Source: Bombus terrestris (Eukaryota; Arthropoda; Insecta; Hymenoptera; Apidae). From it: a stretch of DNA of 64,000 nucleotides. A program made the translations under genes and the position numbers. The notes under the pieces were generated by a model. It worked only from the letters and a program-made list of their open reading frames with translations. It did no database searches and was not told the DNA's origin. Numbering within the stretch: the stretch's first letter is position 1; each line of letters starts with the position of its first letter. The stretch lies in the NCBI RefSeq assembly GCF_910591885.1, contig NC_063271.1, positions 18,615,334 to 18,679,333 of the forward strand. The letters run 5' to 3'. Shown here one piece after another: positions 36,401 to 48,156 of the stretch.

Positions 36401-39400
36401 TGTCTATGCAGAGTCAATTGCTCCGTTATGGAAGCGTATATCTCCAACCGTTCTTATCTCAAAATACGTAAAATTTATACTATTGAAGATTACGAGTTTA
36501 AGAAGCAAGCGCAACGTCTTTTTGCTTGTTTCGCTTATCGGATTAAGTTCTCCGCTACACGGTGCGTCGTACAACGTGTTGCATAGACACCCTTCAAATG
36601 GTTTCTTTCTAGTCGTCATACATATGTATACATATATATATATATATATACACACTTTTCTAAATGTCACTGTCAAAGAAGTTATTGTACAAACGGAAAA
36701 TAGCACGAATCATTTTCTGCTCCAACGTAATAACTTGTTACAGTACAATGTTGTATATCGCAACGTCAAGTGAGAAAATATTGATGATAAATATTGGAAA
36801 TTTTCAATATTTATTTTACGATTAAACGTTTTATTCTTCCATGTATGAATACAAGCGATAATTGGAGTCCTACGATTCGAAAAACGTTTCCGATTTTTCT
36901 ATCGTTTTAGCCAGAGAAACAGTTACATAGTGCGAAAAAACGAAGCACTTCTGACTTCTCGCTTCTTGCATTCTGCTTCCAAGGCAATTTATTTCCGGAG
37001 AACTAAACGAAGTTACTCAGCACAAGAAAGAGCAGCGTTACAACGAGGAGTATACTCGATACAAGGCCATAAAACAGTCAATTGTTAGAAACGTGTTGAG
37101 TTTGTGGTTGTCACGCGATCGTCAATTGATAAAAGAAAAAGAAAAAAGGATAATTTTCCATAACAAATTACATGTTACAAAGAAGGTGGAAACAGTACTC
37201 CATTACGTATTTCTTGCACGTGTCATTCTATTCTTCATACACGTATTTCTACTTTATTTACTGTTTAAAGAAGCATTATACAATAATTTCAAAAAAGTGA
37301 AAGAATCGCTTGCACATGTACAATGGCGAGTATGTAAATAGAAACATCTTGAAACATTGAAAGCATAGGACGTGGTAAGATAATAATTTTTTATGAAAAT
37401 ATTAATTATACTACAATTTTTCTAAAAATCATGCTAAAGTTCATTCAACGGAAAAGTAGAGGATTAAATGTTTCTACATTCTGCATATATAAATATCACA
37501 ACTTGAAACTAGTTTAAGGTGATATTTACGAACTGGTTAGGCTTCTATGCCCGTATGCAGATTCGTTGGAATAATCTGAAATAAATATCTTTATATTTTT
37601 AACAAATTTCTTAAACAATTAATTTACATTATACCGTTTTGTGCATAATTTTGTCTTCTGAATGATTATGATGTTATACGTTCCAGTGCGTAAACTAACC
37701 GCACTAAAGCCAGAAATATGTTTCATGAAAGTTGTTTCTTTCCCTTGCATCTTTTATTTCACTATTTGGTTAAACGTATCTATTTTTAGTTCAAAACCTT
37801 TTTATGTTTGTACTTATATTTTTAACGTTTTAAATAAACAAAGGAATATTTGCAATCTGTAAGCTTATATAATTTAACGTTGCGAAAAAAAGGCGTTAAC
37901 GAGATATCTACCATTGCTTTTAACGATCAAGAAACTTGATTCTTCCACTCCAAGCAAGCAGAAAACGAAGATACACGTAACGTGCAAATAAATTGAAATA
38001 ACGGTGTACCATTACGAGTAAGCATCAAATAATCATTCTTTCATTTAGCATTGAAAGTGTTTCATTTCCCTTTTGTACGAAGGATAATTGAAAAATATTT
38101 CTTCTCCATCCGAGTTTTACAAAATCTGCTTATTTGCGAATTACTTTTTCTTAACACTCTCTTCAATTTATATTATTTCATGAAAAGAAATTTCCTTCGA
38201 CATTTCTAAGCTTGGCAAAATTTCAAAGTCTATTCGTTTCGATAAGCCTTTGATCGAGTTTTCCAACGTCAAATCCCAATTTCAAGGAAATACACGCTCA
38301 CGTTTGGTATCGATTGGGTTGCTAAACTGTGCAATCGATTGACGTTGCTATCACCTTTAAACCGGCTTGTTCTCTAGCTAGTTTAATTTAGTTGCAGTCG
38401 TGTTTAAGATTTATCGAGTGCATTAATCGGAAGACGGAGAACGTAACAATCTACGTTTGATGATCGGCTTCTGTCGTTACTTAAACGATTGCATTCCGCT
38501 AGTTACGCATCAAACACGAAGCGACGTTAATCTTGTTAATCAAATCAGAAATCTTCTAAATAACTCTGTGCGTTTGCTTCAAACAGATGTACACCCCCTC
38601 CTCACTTCATAATTATCAGGGCTAATAATAATATTAATAATAATAAAATTAAATGAATCAGAAAAATCATTCGCAATATTTCATAGTCCCGAATTTTTCA
38701 AATTTTAATCTGTTAACAGCGGAATTTAGTTTTAAAAATCCCTTACAGGGTGCGGAGTTAAAATCAAGCAATGACGAGTATACACGTCGAACACAGGGCA
38801 CATGCTCCTATTATAAATTTTACGACAAAAATAAAGCAGAACGAGGAATGATTGCATTTTCATTCAATAAAAAGTTGTCAATTCATTGTCGAAAAAGGTA
38901 TTGTTATTAAGAACTTAAAAATTGCCAGAAAATAACAAAATTCATAAACAAGAAAAATTAAAGAAAAAAGATTCAAGAAATTCAGTTGATCTCAGTATGG
39001 TATTTTATAAAGCAAGATACCGCACAAAGTGAAACTTCGCAAGTCGAGTACGAGTAACGTGACTTCTTACGGAATCGATTTTTTGAGCAGACGGCACATC
39101 ATCGAAGTGGATTTGCTTTTGATGGTGTAGCTGATACAAAGCACAAAACAGTTTTGAGGATAACCAATATACGCATAATCAAATAATCAAACTTTTTTTT
39201 ATAAAATACATAATATGTTTACTGGAAATATAAAAGAAACGTGCCATTAAATGTCATTTATATTACTTTTTACTAAAATTTTGAGTTTTTATAGTAAATG
39301 GCAATTTTTTATTTCATACGACGAGTATACACGTTGAAGCCAGTTAACTAGTTAAATAAAATATAAAAGATAAAATTATAAACTACATCGAGCATTATAT

Positions 39401-40288
39401 GTCACAATGACCTCGTTTATTTCTATGTATGTATGCTAGTCATTTTTAAGTATAATACTTCTAGTAGTCTTCGCGATATAGGAAAATCGTAAAGTTGGTC
39501 AAGTGTCAAAATTTACCTAGATTTTTCAAGACATCTGGATATGCGAAGTGACAGAAATCTAAGAGAGTAAGAATTTGAAATCTGGGTCAGTCAGACTACA
39601 TAAAATTCTACGTGCGGCCCTGGATGTCATAGTATTAATCTACGTCGCTACTTGATGCTTGAATTTAGAATCTCTATTTGACGGTAGTTCGTACAACTAT
39701 AAATCTCAGCTAGCAAGTCTTGCTTATGTAGTAGCAACATATGTAGTGATCTTACAATAGCTTAACTTAATAGATTCATAAACGACGCTTCTCAAGTTCG
39801 CATAACGCGATCTTTTTTCTGTGACAATATGTAGGTACGTATGTGCTCTCTTCGCCTTTTCTTTTAAAGAACAGGACACTCCATTACTTGTTATTCTGTT
39901 GCATAATAAATTCGCGCTCGTCATTTTTATAGATTTGGGAAAATTTAATTTTTTAATGTTACTTTAATAATTTACACGAATCAAATACTTGCAAATATAG
40001 TGCTAAATTCAACGTAACTAAGCATCTGGCTTTTTCTGGATTTCTCAGGTGAACTCTCGCAAAGGAAGTGAAACATTTGAATAATTAGCAACACCTGCCG
40101 ACAGGTGCCGGGATGTAGATTTGTTCTATTTTCTATTAAATATTCGAATTTTTAAACTATAGAACTAGGTTCTCCTGACAATAATATCATTTAACTTATG
40201 GACGATTGTCGATTTGTGTGAATCATTATTAATTAATTAACAATTAAGGATTAGTTAGCTAAAGGTTATGAGTTAAAAACTCGTTAAA
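33440..40288. other. Long AT-rich non-coding region
   Basis: No gene was recognised. GC-elevated bits occur at 33770-33980, 34360-34600, 35560-35780 and 36900-37060. A - strand donor-like GTAAGTTT near 35690 could end a leader exon of the PDZ gene, but nothing confirms it. A (TA)n tract lies near 36632-36650. The longest frames (35354-35617 +, 34794-35084 +, 36483-36773 +) show no recognisable domain, start context or splice support. Confidence 0.5.
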
Positions 40289-41482
40289 TTATGTGAATTG
40301 TTCGATAATCTTTTGCTCCTCTTCAGAAAGAGCGCTTTTATTAATAAAGTCACCAACATTCGACGCGTGCTTTTCCAACAATCGTTTTCTATCTTCTTTA
40401 ATACGTTCTAGATTAGCTTCTTCGCGTTTCTTTTCTTCTTTAGCAGTTTCCTGCGTATTAAAAATCTCTTCTTCTCGAATCTTACGTCGGGTTTCGATCA
40501 ATCGAGCCAAATCCTCACGATACTGTAGCTGCATTCTACGTCTAGCCGCAGCAGTCAGTCTGGCAGTTTTCTCATCCTCTATAATTTTTCTCATAATTTC
40601 TTCTGCGAACATTCTATCTTGCTCAACAAATCGTAACTTACACTGTTCTGTGAAAACAATTTGTTCTTTCAAATTAGCCGCCAATTCCTCTCTCATCCTC
40701 TTCCTTTGAATATTTTCCACTTCCTCTTTCAGCAACGACTCATATTTTACGTCCTCAGCTATCAATTCGTCTATCAAAATATCTCTTTCTTTTTTTCTAG
40801 TTTCTGCATTTATCAGTATGTTGGCAATCTTACTCATTGTTCGTTCCCTTCTTTTTAATTGTTCTTCGTAAAGGTTTCTCACTCTTTTAACTCTTTCATC
40901 GATTTCCTTTAAATACTTTTCGTCCTTGTAAAGTTTCTCCGCCTCAGCTGCCCTCTCCTCTTCCTCGCGAATTTGCTTGATTTCCTGAAAAATTAAACGT
41001 TCTCGCCTTAAGGTCTCAGCCAGTTGGTTTTTTCTCTCAAGCGTTTTAAGTTCTTCATGCTGTTCTCTTATTCTATCCATTTCTGTTAAGACTTCTCTCT
41101 CGTGGCGAGCTTCCTCCATCAACAAACTCTTCTCTTCTTCTTTCCGTTTCATCTGAATAGTCAGTTCTTTCCTGTAATCTTCCGACTTCTCGAGGCTCTC
41201 GGATCTTTGGCGAAGATCATCCTCGAGGACCGCCTGCTGTTCCAATCGCATCAGTTCTGCGGCTTGTTGTTTCCGTACATTCTCGATGTAACGCTCGGTC
41301 TCCCTTTCTAGGATTTGCGCTTGCAGCTCCTTTGTAATGTACGCCCTTCGCAGCTCAGCTTCGAGTTCTGCGATCTCGTCATACGATTCTCGATTGCGAC
41401 TACTTCGTCGTAGCTTCGCGATATAATCTCTTACTTTCGTCGTATCTTGTTGCGTCCCTTCTTTCTTTGATCCCTTCTGCAT
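40289..41482 (-). CDS. MNS1: Coiled-coil TPH-domain protein, MNS1-like
   Basis: MNS1 is a microtubule-inner/axonemal protein needed for motile cilia and sperm flagella in vertebrates. This intronless frame encodes 397 aa, nearly all charged alpha-helical coiled coil rich in Glu, Arg and Lys, with a trichohyalin-plectin-homology (TPH) character. The segment IAELEAELRRAYITKE aligns with the human region that starts about residue 120, and the C-terminal KHASNVGDFINK matches human KEHATNLLGYLPK, so order and ends agree. Human MNS1 is 495 aa, so roughly the first 90-100 residues have no counterpart here. Upstream of the ATG the same frame stays open for ten codons and then meets a TAA; a weak acceptor (GAACAG) lies there, so an upstream exon is possible. 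Expression is likely testis or ciliated sensory tissue (inference). Another TPH-family protein is the main alternative. Confidence 0.75.
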   Translation of the reverse strand: MQKGSKKEGTQQDTTKVRDYIAKLRRSSRNRESYDEIAELEAELRRAYITKELQAQILERETERYIENVRKQQAAELMRLEQQAVLEDDLRQRSESLEKSEDYRKELTIQMKRKEEEKSLLMEEARHEREVLTEMDRIREQHEELKTLERKNQLAETLRRERLIFQEIKQIREEEERAAEAEKLYKDEKYLKEIDERVKRVRNLYEEQLKRRERTMSKIANILINAETRKKERDILIDELIAEDVKYESLLKEEVENIQRKRMREELAANLKEQIVFTEQCKLRFVEQDRMFAEEIMRKIIEDEKTARLTAAARRRMQLQYREDLARLIETRRKIREEEIFNTQETAKEEKKREEANLERIKEDRKRLLEKHASNVGDFINKSALSEEEQKIIEQFT

Positions 41483-43430
41483 GACTGGCTCGTCGAGCTT
41501 TCGCTGTTCAACGTTACTTTACAAGGATATGAACTGTTTGGAAATTACCCAACAAAGTATTGCCACTGTTATTTTAACAAACAAATGTGATTCAGATTTC
41601 TTTAAAATTACACTTGACTAACTTTGATCATCGTATTTTAGAAAATAAAACTTTTACGAGGCTACTCATATCGATTAATCACAATTCTTCGAATTGCTTT
41701 CCCCATTGATTGAGTTGTACAGTGATTAATTAACACGTCGATCGATTTATCATTGTACAACGTACATACGTACATTACGTTGCACAGTGTGTAACAGCTA
41801 GTGAACTCTGCAACAAAAAATGATTCACGATGCGCAAATCTCAATAGTCACACGAAACATTGCATTTGCATACGATGTAACACAGTACTTGGAATAAAAT
41901 TAATGGTGGATTAACGGTATATTCAATTCGCTTTTTCTTGCGGGACTTGATTACTCTTTGGGAATCTTCGCACGCCAATTTAGGTCACTCCAAATTTACT
42001 CACGCGATTCAGCTATTTCATACCCAATCACAACGATTAATACACGCGTGAATTGTCCATATTTTCTATTAACTTTCAATAGAATATATTACACAATATT
42101 TATTATATTATAGCAAGAAAAAAGACAACGAATGATTCTGGCTACAAAATCGATGTTTAGTGTTGGATACAAATGAATTTAATTCTATACTAACATTATC
42201 GTTTCGATACTAATGGATCGTAAGTGTAAAAACTCTGAAGATGTAAAGGAAACAAGCTTGCTATTGTTAGTGCATATTACGTACAGGGTGGGAAAAAGTA
42301 CGCGTAGGATGTTTGATTGTTGCGGCTCACGTGTGCAATTAATTTCATCTTCCTTAATTTTCTATTGTTGAAACTTTTCATACTCTGATATGCTTATTTT
42401 GCAAAGCAAAGCAGAAATACGTAGAAAGATGTAGGTATGTAAAAAGTCTCCTTTGCAAGAACGTCGTATATAATAAGATTGCTTTATCTCGCTGAATATT
42501 TCCATTAATTCAATAGCTAATAATTAAAGTAAATAGGCATCTGGTATAAGGTTCTGTTAGATTTGACGCGATACGGCTAACATGGTGTATCAACTAATAG
42601 TCCGAAAACACTTTCCTGTAAGATGTTTTGATAAATAGTAATTGTATCATTACAGTTATTGTTACTAGAATCATTAACTTCGTAAGATAGTCATTTAGAG
42701 ATCAATTGCACATACGTAGATCTGATAGTATGAACAAAAAGGTTTTCAGTTTGGAAAAATAATTGGGTATACATAATCTACTTATCGTAAAGCTATTGTG
42801 AAAAGGTGTGAGATCTAACTCACACAATATCTGGTTACTGACTTTGATATATATGTTTCACAATTACGGCTTGCTTGTTCCCAGAAAACAGCTGCTCTTT
42901 CAAACTCCATGAGATGTAACTTGCCCGTGTAATTGTTCGAAACACCTATTGTTGAACGATGTCAAATAGAAGGCTGAATTCGAATTTCGCACAATGTAAT
43001 AATACTTTGAAATAAACTTTCGAAAATGGATACCGACTTATTATTAATTTTAAATTACGCATCTTTAATGGAATGTACGTACATGTATCATATATAAGAC
43101 ATATAGGACGTTCTTGAAAGCGTGAAAGATAACATAATCCAGAGTTACGTTACACTTGCGTCGTATTTATTTTGTACACTTGTATCTAATATTATACTAG
43201 AATGAAAATTATCTATCATTCAAATGTTATTTGATAATCGATATTTGTCATAAGTACATTCAATTAATTTCATACGCACGCAATATATCTCCCATACGTA
43301 TATGGAAAACAATGTTTAACTTACATACGGACAATAAGCTGCGCGACAAGAATCGATTGCAATAGCAGAGAAAAGAAACTTTAAAGAAAAATGCCGATCT
43401 AGTTCAGAAGCAATTATTTATACGCAAGCT
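41483..43430. other. AT-rich region upstream of the MNS1-like gene
   Basis: The MNS1-like promoter should lie at the left edge. No TATA-plus-initiator pair stood out. A GTACAGGGTGGG stretch near 42283 resembles the ends of dispersed insect repeats but has no partner. No other gene was seen. Confidence 0.45.
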
Positions 43431-43599
43431 GTGTTGTTCACACGTGGTGACTGTTTACAAAACCAAATCGAATCACTTAATACGTTGTTGTACAGGCGCT
43501 TGCGCTATTCTAGGACTAGCATAAAAAGAAAATCAACATACCCTCTGATGCGCAAATTCCAAGATAATCGTTATAAATCCTATCCACGTGCACTTTGGA

Positions 43600-43941
43600 T
43601 CGCAGAAAAATTCACGGGAAGAAACGATTTGTTCGCGACTAGTTAGACAAATTGATCAACTACCGACAAACAAAACCAACGGCGCTGGTTTCTTCTCTAA
43701 TGGAAGAGAAGTTTCCTTGGTACAAAGTTTCACCGATCGAGTCGAAGGAAAATTTGGCGAAAGTTTGGAAAAGGCACGGATAAACTTTCGAAGCGGAGTG
43801 GAACGTTTCGGTATATGCGAGCGACACACAGGATTGAGACCGACTAACCGGCTTTCCGCGTCAAGGCACACGCTAGCCGAAGCTATGCTGCGCGGCCTCT
43901 TTAAACCCATCCCTCTGATAGGCTCACGCGGAACCCACCAG
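43600..43941 (+). other. GC-elevated segment ending in a strong donor, candidate leader exon
   Basis: Base composition rises sharply here compared with the flanks. The segment ends CACCAG|GTAAGTTCC (exon end 43941), a near-perfect 5' splice site on the + strand. A 143-codon frame spans 43588-44019 but runs straight through the donor and has no recognisable domain, so an untranslated first exon is more likely. Its downstream partner was not identified with certainty. Confidence 0.35.
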
Positions 43942-44094
43942 GTAAGTTCCTACGACCCTACCTTCGAACCTGGAGGCGCGTACGCTTGTGATTGCGTTAC
44001 TTCTCGCCGTTCCAAATGAAATTTTCTACTTCGTACTAACAACGTTACGTGCACGTTTTTCATCCTCCCGAGAGAAAATTGAATGGTCGCGTTA

Positions 44095-44122
44095 GAACCG
44101 TTGCGAACCGTTGCGAACCGAT
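44095..44122 (+). repeat. Short 11-bp tandem repeat
   Basis: AACCGTTGCG occurs twice in tandem followed by a diverged AACCGATG, giving an 11-bp periodicity over about 28 bases. It is probably replication slippage. Confidence 0.6.
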
Positions 44123-45162
44123 GAAATCCACCTACTCTCTCTTCGTGCCATTTGTCAGAGAAGTGAGATTAAAAACGATTAAAATGTTCACTTTTGTGAT
44201 ATACTTTCCCCGCGTGCATACAGCTTCTCACATTTCATTAACTATCTATTATTAAAGCGAAGATTTGAATGCATTTATAGACAATTTAAGTAGCATTGAA
44301 TTATTAGTCATATTTACGATCTCTTAACGATGTTCCATCGTTAATCGTCGCATAAAAAATATCAACAATTACACGATATCCCAAGAATTAAATAAATGAA
44401 ATTATTTAAATCTCTATTATCTTCAACATCAGCAGAAATAATTAAGATCTTCGATTTGAGTGAGATATCATCTATATCAAATAGATACTTAGGTCTTTAT
44501 TTAAGAATGACTCTTGTAGCTATTGAGCACAATAAAATTTGATCCTTCCTTACACGTTTATATATTTCGGTCCAATAACGAGTGCTTCTTAACCTGACCT
44601 GAAAACCTCTACTCCAGTTCTTTCACCCACACATTTTCCCTTTCGATTCCACTCACTGACGTCGTATAAAGGATGTGAAAAGGTAGGAAATTGTGCTCTG
44701 AATTTTGTTTTAAATTAAGTTCCGGAGATAAAATACGAATTCTTCTACATGACAGCTATGTTTCGGAAACCGAGCGCAAGATTGTTTGCCGCTTATGTTA
44801 ATCCTCGGTTCAATTTTCGTATAATAAATTTATTTCATTATACTTCAATGAATATAATCTACCATTTTTGGGGGGAGAAAAGCACAAATTGTTGGAAAAT
44901 TTCTGAAATTTGAGGAGAATATCAGAGAATCGTTATTGATACGCGTGAATTCTCGTTCCAATTTTATGCTAAAAGTTTCTTTAAAAAGTAATTTTATCGA
45001 TTGAGACATAAAATAAAATTTACTGCACTCGAACACGCTGCTGCACGAACGAATGTAGTTACAACGGGTGAGTTAAAACTGTTTACGATGACATTTTCAA
45101 AAACATATAGTGTGTCTAGCAATTCAGAAAGATAATTTTCTATTACTGAATGCAAAACACAT
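44123..45162. other. AT-rich non-coding stretch
   Basis: No gene, RNA or repeat was recognised. The T4 run on the - strand just left of 45163 (about 45157-45154) probably terminates the tRNA-Arg transcript. Confidence 0.45.
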
Positions 45163-45235
45163 CATCCCTTGCGGGGATCGAACCCGCGACCTTTGGATTA
45201 GAAGTCCAACGCGCTATCCTCTGCGCCAAAGGGAC
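45163..45235 (-). tRNA. tRNA-Arg (anticodon TCT)
   Basis: This is a complete 73-base cloverleaf: acceptor GTCCCTT/AAGGGAT with one G-T pair at the first position, D-arm TGGCGCAGAGGATA, and anticodon stem TTGGA/TCCAA around the loop CTTCTAA (TCT). The T-arm GCGGG/CCCGC encloses TTCGAAC and the discriminator is G. No intron or encoded CCA is present. A TTTT pol III terminator follows within a few bases. Confidence 0.95.
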
Positions 45236-45611
45236 CTTGATGCTGGCTAACAATTTATGCAAAATGACAATCATAAAAATCATTTTTTTAAATATATTTA
45301 ATAAATTTAGTAATATAAAGGTATGCGTGACTAAAATATAAATATGCGTATGGCTAGATGTGTCGCGCATATATTGCAAAAGTGACATAACTTAAACAAG
45401 TTTTCAGGAAAAGCGGAAAACTATTTGGAAGCTTATAAACAATTATTTACTAAATACATATTGTTGGCAAAGGGAATGAACAATTATCAACAATTATTTT
45501 TATAATTGTCCATTTTTAGCCTTTGAAATACATCCTTGAACGTTACTCATTTTAATGAAAAGAAACACTTTGATGTAATATCTTATACACAAATGTATTT
45601 GATATAAGGGT

Positions 45612-45661
45612 TTAATCTAATCAGCGAGCGTTAATCTAATCTAGAGAAGGTTAATCCAATC
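45612..45661 (+). repeat. Three phased TTAATC(T/C)AATC motifs
   Basis: An 11-bp motif is repeated three times at 45612-45622, 45631-45641 and 45651-45661, spaced 19 and 20 bases apart with different spacer sequences. Each holds two TAATC-type or AATC cores, the recognition core of K50 homeodomain proteins such as Otd/Bicoid. The cluster could be a regulatory site or a short decayed tandem repeat. Confidence 0.45.
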
Positions 45662-46459
45662 GATTGGTATTTTAATATATTATTTGTTATCACGTAAACG
45701 CAATAGACAAAGTGAAACATTTAACATGTTCACCATCTTTAACAACGTCTAATTTCCGAACACATCGTAATTGTATAATGACCGGTAGTAATGAATTAAG
45801 TACATGTAACAGAGTGACGTAGTAGAAAAATCAAGGAATAGTCTGGCGTAGATTCAGGAGAATCGAAGATTCCAGTGCCGATGCAATTACTGATTCGCAA
45901 TGGAACAATTCCAGACGTGAAATAGTATTAGAAAAGAAAAGAGAAAAGTTGAAATAGATGAAGACAGAACCGGAGAAAATAGTAGGAATAGAAAATTGGG
46001 AAACACCGGAAACTGTTCGCACTTGTGCGATCTGATCATCGCACGTACGCTTGTGAGTTATGAATCGCGTGAACGAAGGAATGAATTTTAAAAATAACGA
46101 CGCAAGAGAATGAGAACTGAAAATTGTTAGATTGAGAATTAAAAATACTTTGTATTTGACACCAAATGACATTGACAACAAATAAACACTTATTTTCTAA
46201 ATCGTTGATTCTGAATTCTTCGTCATTTAACTACACCATCAAAGGGTTAATCGTTAAAAGTACAAGAACATCGATACAATATCACATATGTTGATAAATC
46301 TCGTAATATAGACACTAATTCTGTGCCAAAAACAAAACAACAACATCTGACATTCAATATATGAGTGTGGATCATCTCTTTTACAACGAGATAATCGGTA
46401 TTTTCCAAGCAATTTTCCACGATGATATTTTGTCTATAAACAGATAACGATTCGACAAG

Positions 46460-46991
46460 CGAAACTTTGGTACATGTTACGCATCGGCAGGTGGCTCCGT
46501 GCAGTGTGATTCTTCGATACTCGTTTCCACCACCACCGACGTTAGTACTACACCACCACAACTACCGACAACCCTGGCTGGCCTCACGGTTAGCAGCCCC
46601 TAGCGAGTCGGGGACGCCTACGAAGCGGCAACCCCTTAGCGTTCAGTGGTACCGCATCCTCCGTAACAGGCGTTACGCGCGCGTACCATTACATTCCGTC
46701 CGAGGTTCTTCGTGTATACTTTTCTATCTTTCGGAAAGTGTCATCGAGTCTGTCACACCGTCTTTAGCCTCGAACTGTCAAGAATTCTGTTCGCCGAATC
46801 CAAAACCGGTAGTCGAGTTCTTTTCGGCGTCCATGGTAGCTATGCAACTTGTTCCGTGAATTTGATGTTCGTCCGTTTCTATGCGATTTCGTGTGTTTTC
46901 TCTGATTCGCGGTTATACGTACTGTGTCACTCGTAAATTGACAGTTTGTTCCGTATATAAGTTCCGTATTCGGAGAAGAGACGTTTGCGAC
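46460..46991 (+). promoter_or_regulatory. GC-rich candidate promoter and leader exon
   Basis: The segment is clearly GC-elevated. An arthropod-type initiator TCAGTGG lies near 46643, and the block ends at GCGAC|GTAAGTTAT (exon end 46991), a good donor on the + strand. The 130-codon frame at 46467-46859 has low-complexity Pro/His content and no domain, which fits translated 5' UTR. Taken together this looks like a first exon of a + strand gene. The coding part was not identified. Confidence 0.4.
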
Positions 46992-48058
46992 GTAAGTTAT
47001 AATTCCGACACAAACCCTCGATCTCGTGAGATACTTTATCGCTTTTGATATAAAAATGTTATTAAAGAAGTGTGCTCTGGAATTCACGCTATTCATGGTG
47101 CTTATCATCTTTACATAACTCTAATTATCTATAAGTGACCGATTAATTTCCCTTCACCGTGAAAACTGACCTTTAGCTTCTTCTCGCAGTGACATTGCGC
47201 GATTACATTTCACCATTGCGTACAATCCGTAACATTGTCACGTACGTACCGTTGAAATACTTGATGATGCACTGTATCGAAGGAGAGGATACAGTTCGAT
47301 TTTTCCCTCTTTTGCTTTTCACTCATTGTTTCTCCAACTTCTTTGTTTTCGTTCGATTCGAACGTCAAATTTTATGCATTTCGATTGCCGCGCAATTGAT
47401 TCGTTTAACAATAAACCTTGATTGCAGATTGCTTGTGCTTCGGAAGCGCGTCAAATTATGAATGCGTGAATTCGCGAAGATCAGCTGCGACTTTCATCAC
47501 AGAAAATTTCGATGATCGTTGAGACGTCTCATTATCGTTTTTGCAGCAATATTTTGACATCCAGATGAAAATATTTCTTTGATTTCCGTGAAAATGCTTT
47601 ACACAAATGATTGGTTTTATTTAAGTGCGAGCAAATGTGCATTCAAGTAATAAAGAATTTTATATGTATCCATGGCAAAGCGCTTTTACTTTTTTCGAAC
47701 GCTGAAAAGGTAGATACATAAAGGTCTGAATATAAAAAAAAGACCTCCTATTTTGTATTTCGTTTTTTGTTTTCAGTTTCTTTAGTTGTATCAGTATAGA
47801 TTTCTTTTCTGTGCTATATTGTACTATCGTTGTCTCTATTTATTTCCATGAAAGTATTTATCAAAATTTCGTTTAATTCTAGTACTTGTTAGAACTTGAA
47901 AACTTCGACGGCTCAGATTTATCACTGTCTCTGTTGGAAATTGATACATACCATCGCACCGTTATGAAATAAGTTATACAGTTTCTAATGATAGAAAAAT
48001 TATATACTTGGAAGGACGATTCAATAGAAAATCCATACTATTCTTACTAGCACATCAG

Positions 48059-48156
48059 TTTTCGTTTCTTTGGACTCCTATCGTTGTTTCGAATCTCCAG
48101 AAGAAAGATTCCACGAGAAGAGGAAATTTGTCTTCATCGATTACGACTCGTCACTG
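48059..48156 (+). other. Candidate internal exon, 98 bases
   Basis: A pyrimidine-rich acceptor (TTCTTACTAGCACATCAG) and a consensus donor (CACTG|GTAAGT) bound 98 bases that are open in all three frames and more GC-rich than the flanks. One frame reads SYRCFESPEERFHEKRKF. All three frames being open weakens the coding argument, so a leader exon downstream of the one ending at 46991 is equally possible. Confidence 0.35.

Noticed and set aside
38305..38342. ATCGATT...AATCGAT inverted repeat near a TTGGGTTG stretch, considered as a mariner end
   Set aside because: The match to mariner TIRs stops after eight bases and no TA-flanked partner end exists.
43588..44019. 143-codon + strand frame
   Set aside because: It runs through a near-perfect splice donor at 43941 and has no recognisable domain; better explained as a leader exon plus intron.
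46467..46859. 130-codon + strand frame with Pro/His-rich content
   Set aside because: Looks like translated GC-rich 5' UTR; no conserved motif, and it ends before the donor at 46991 with no continuation.
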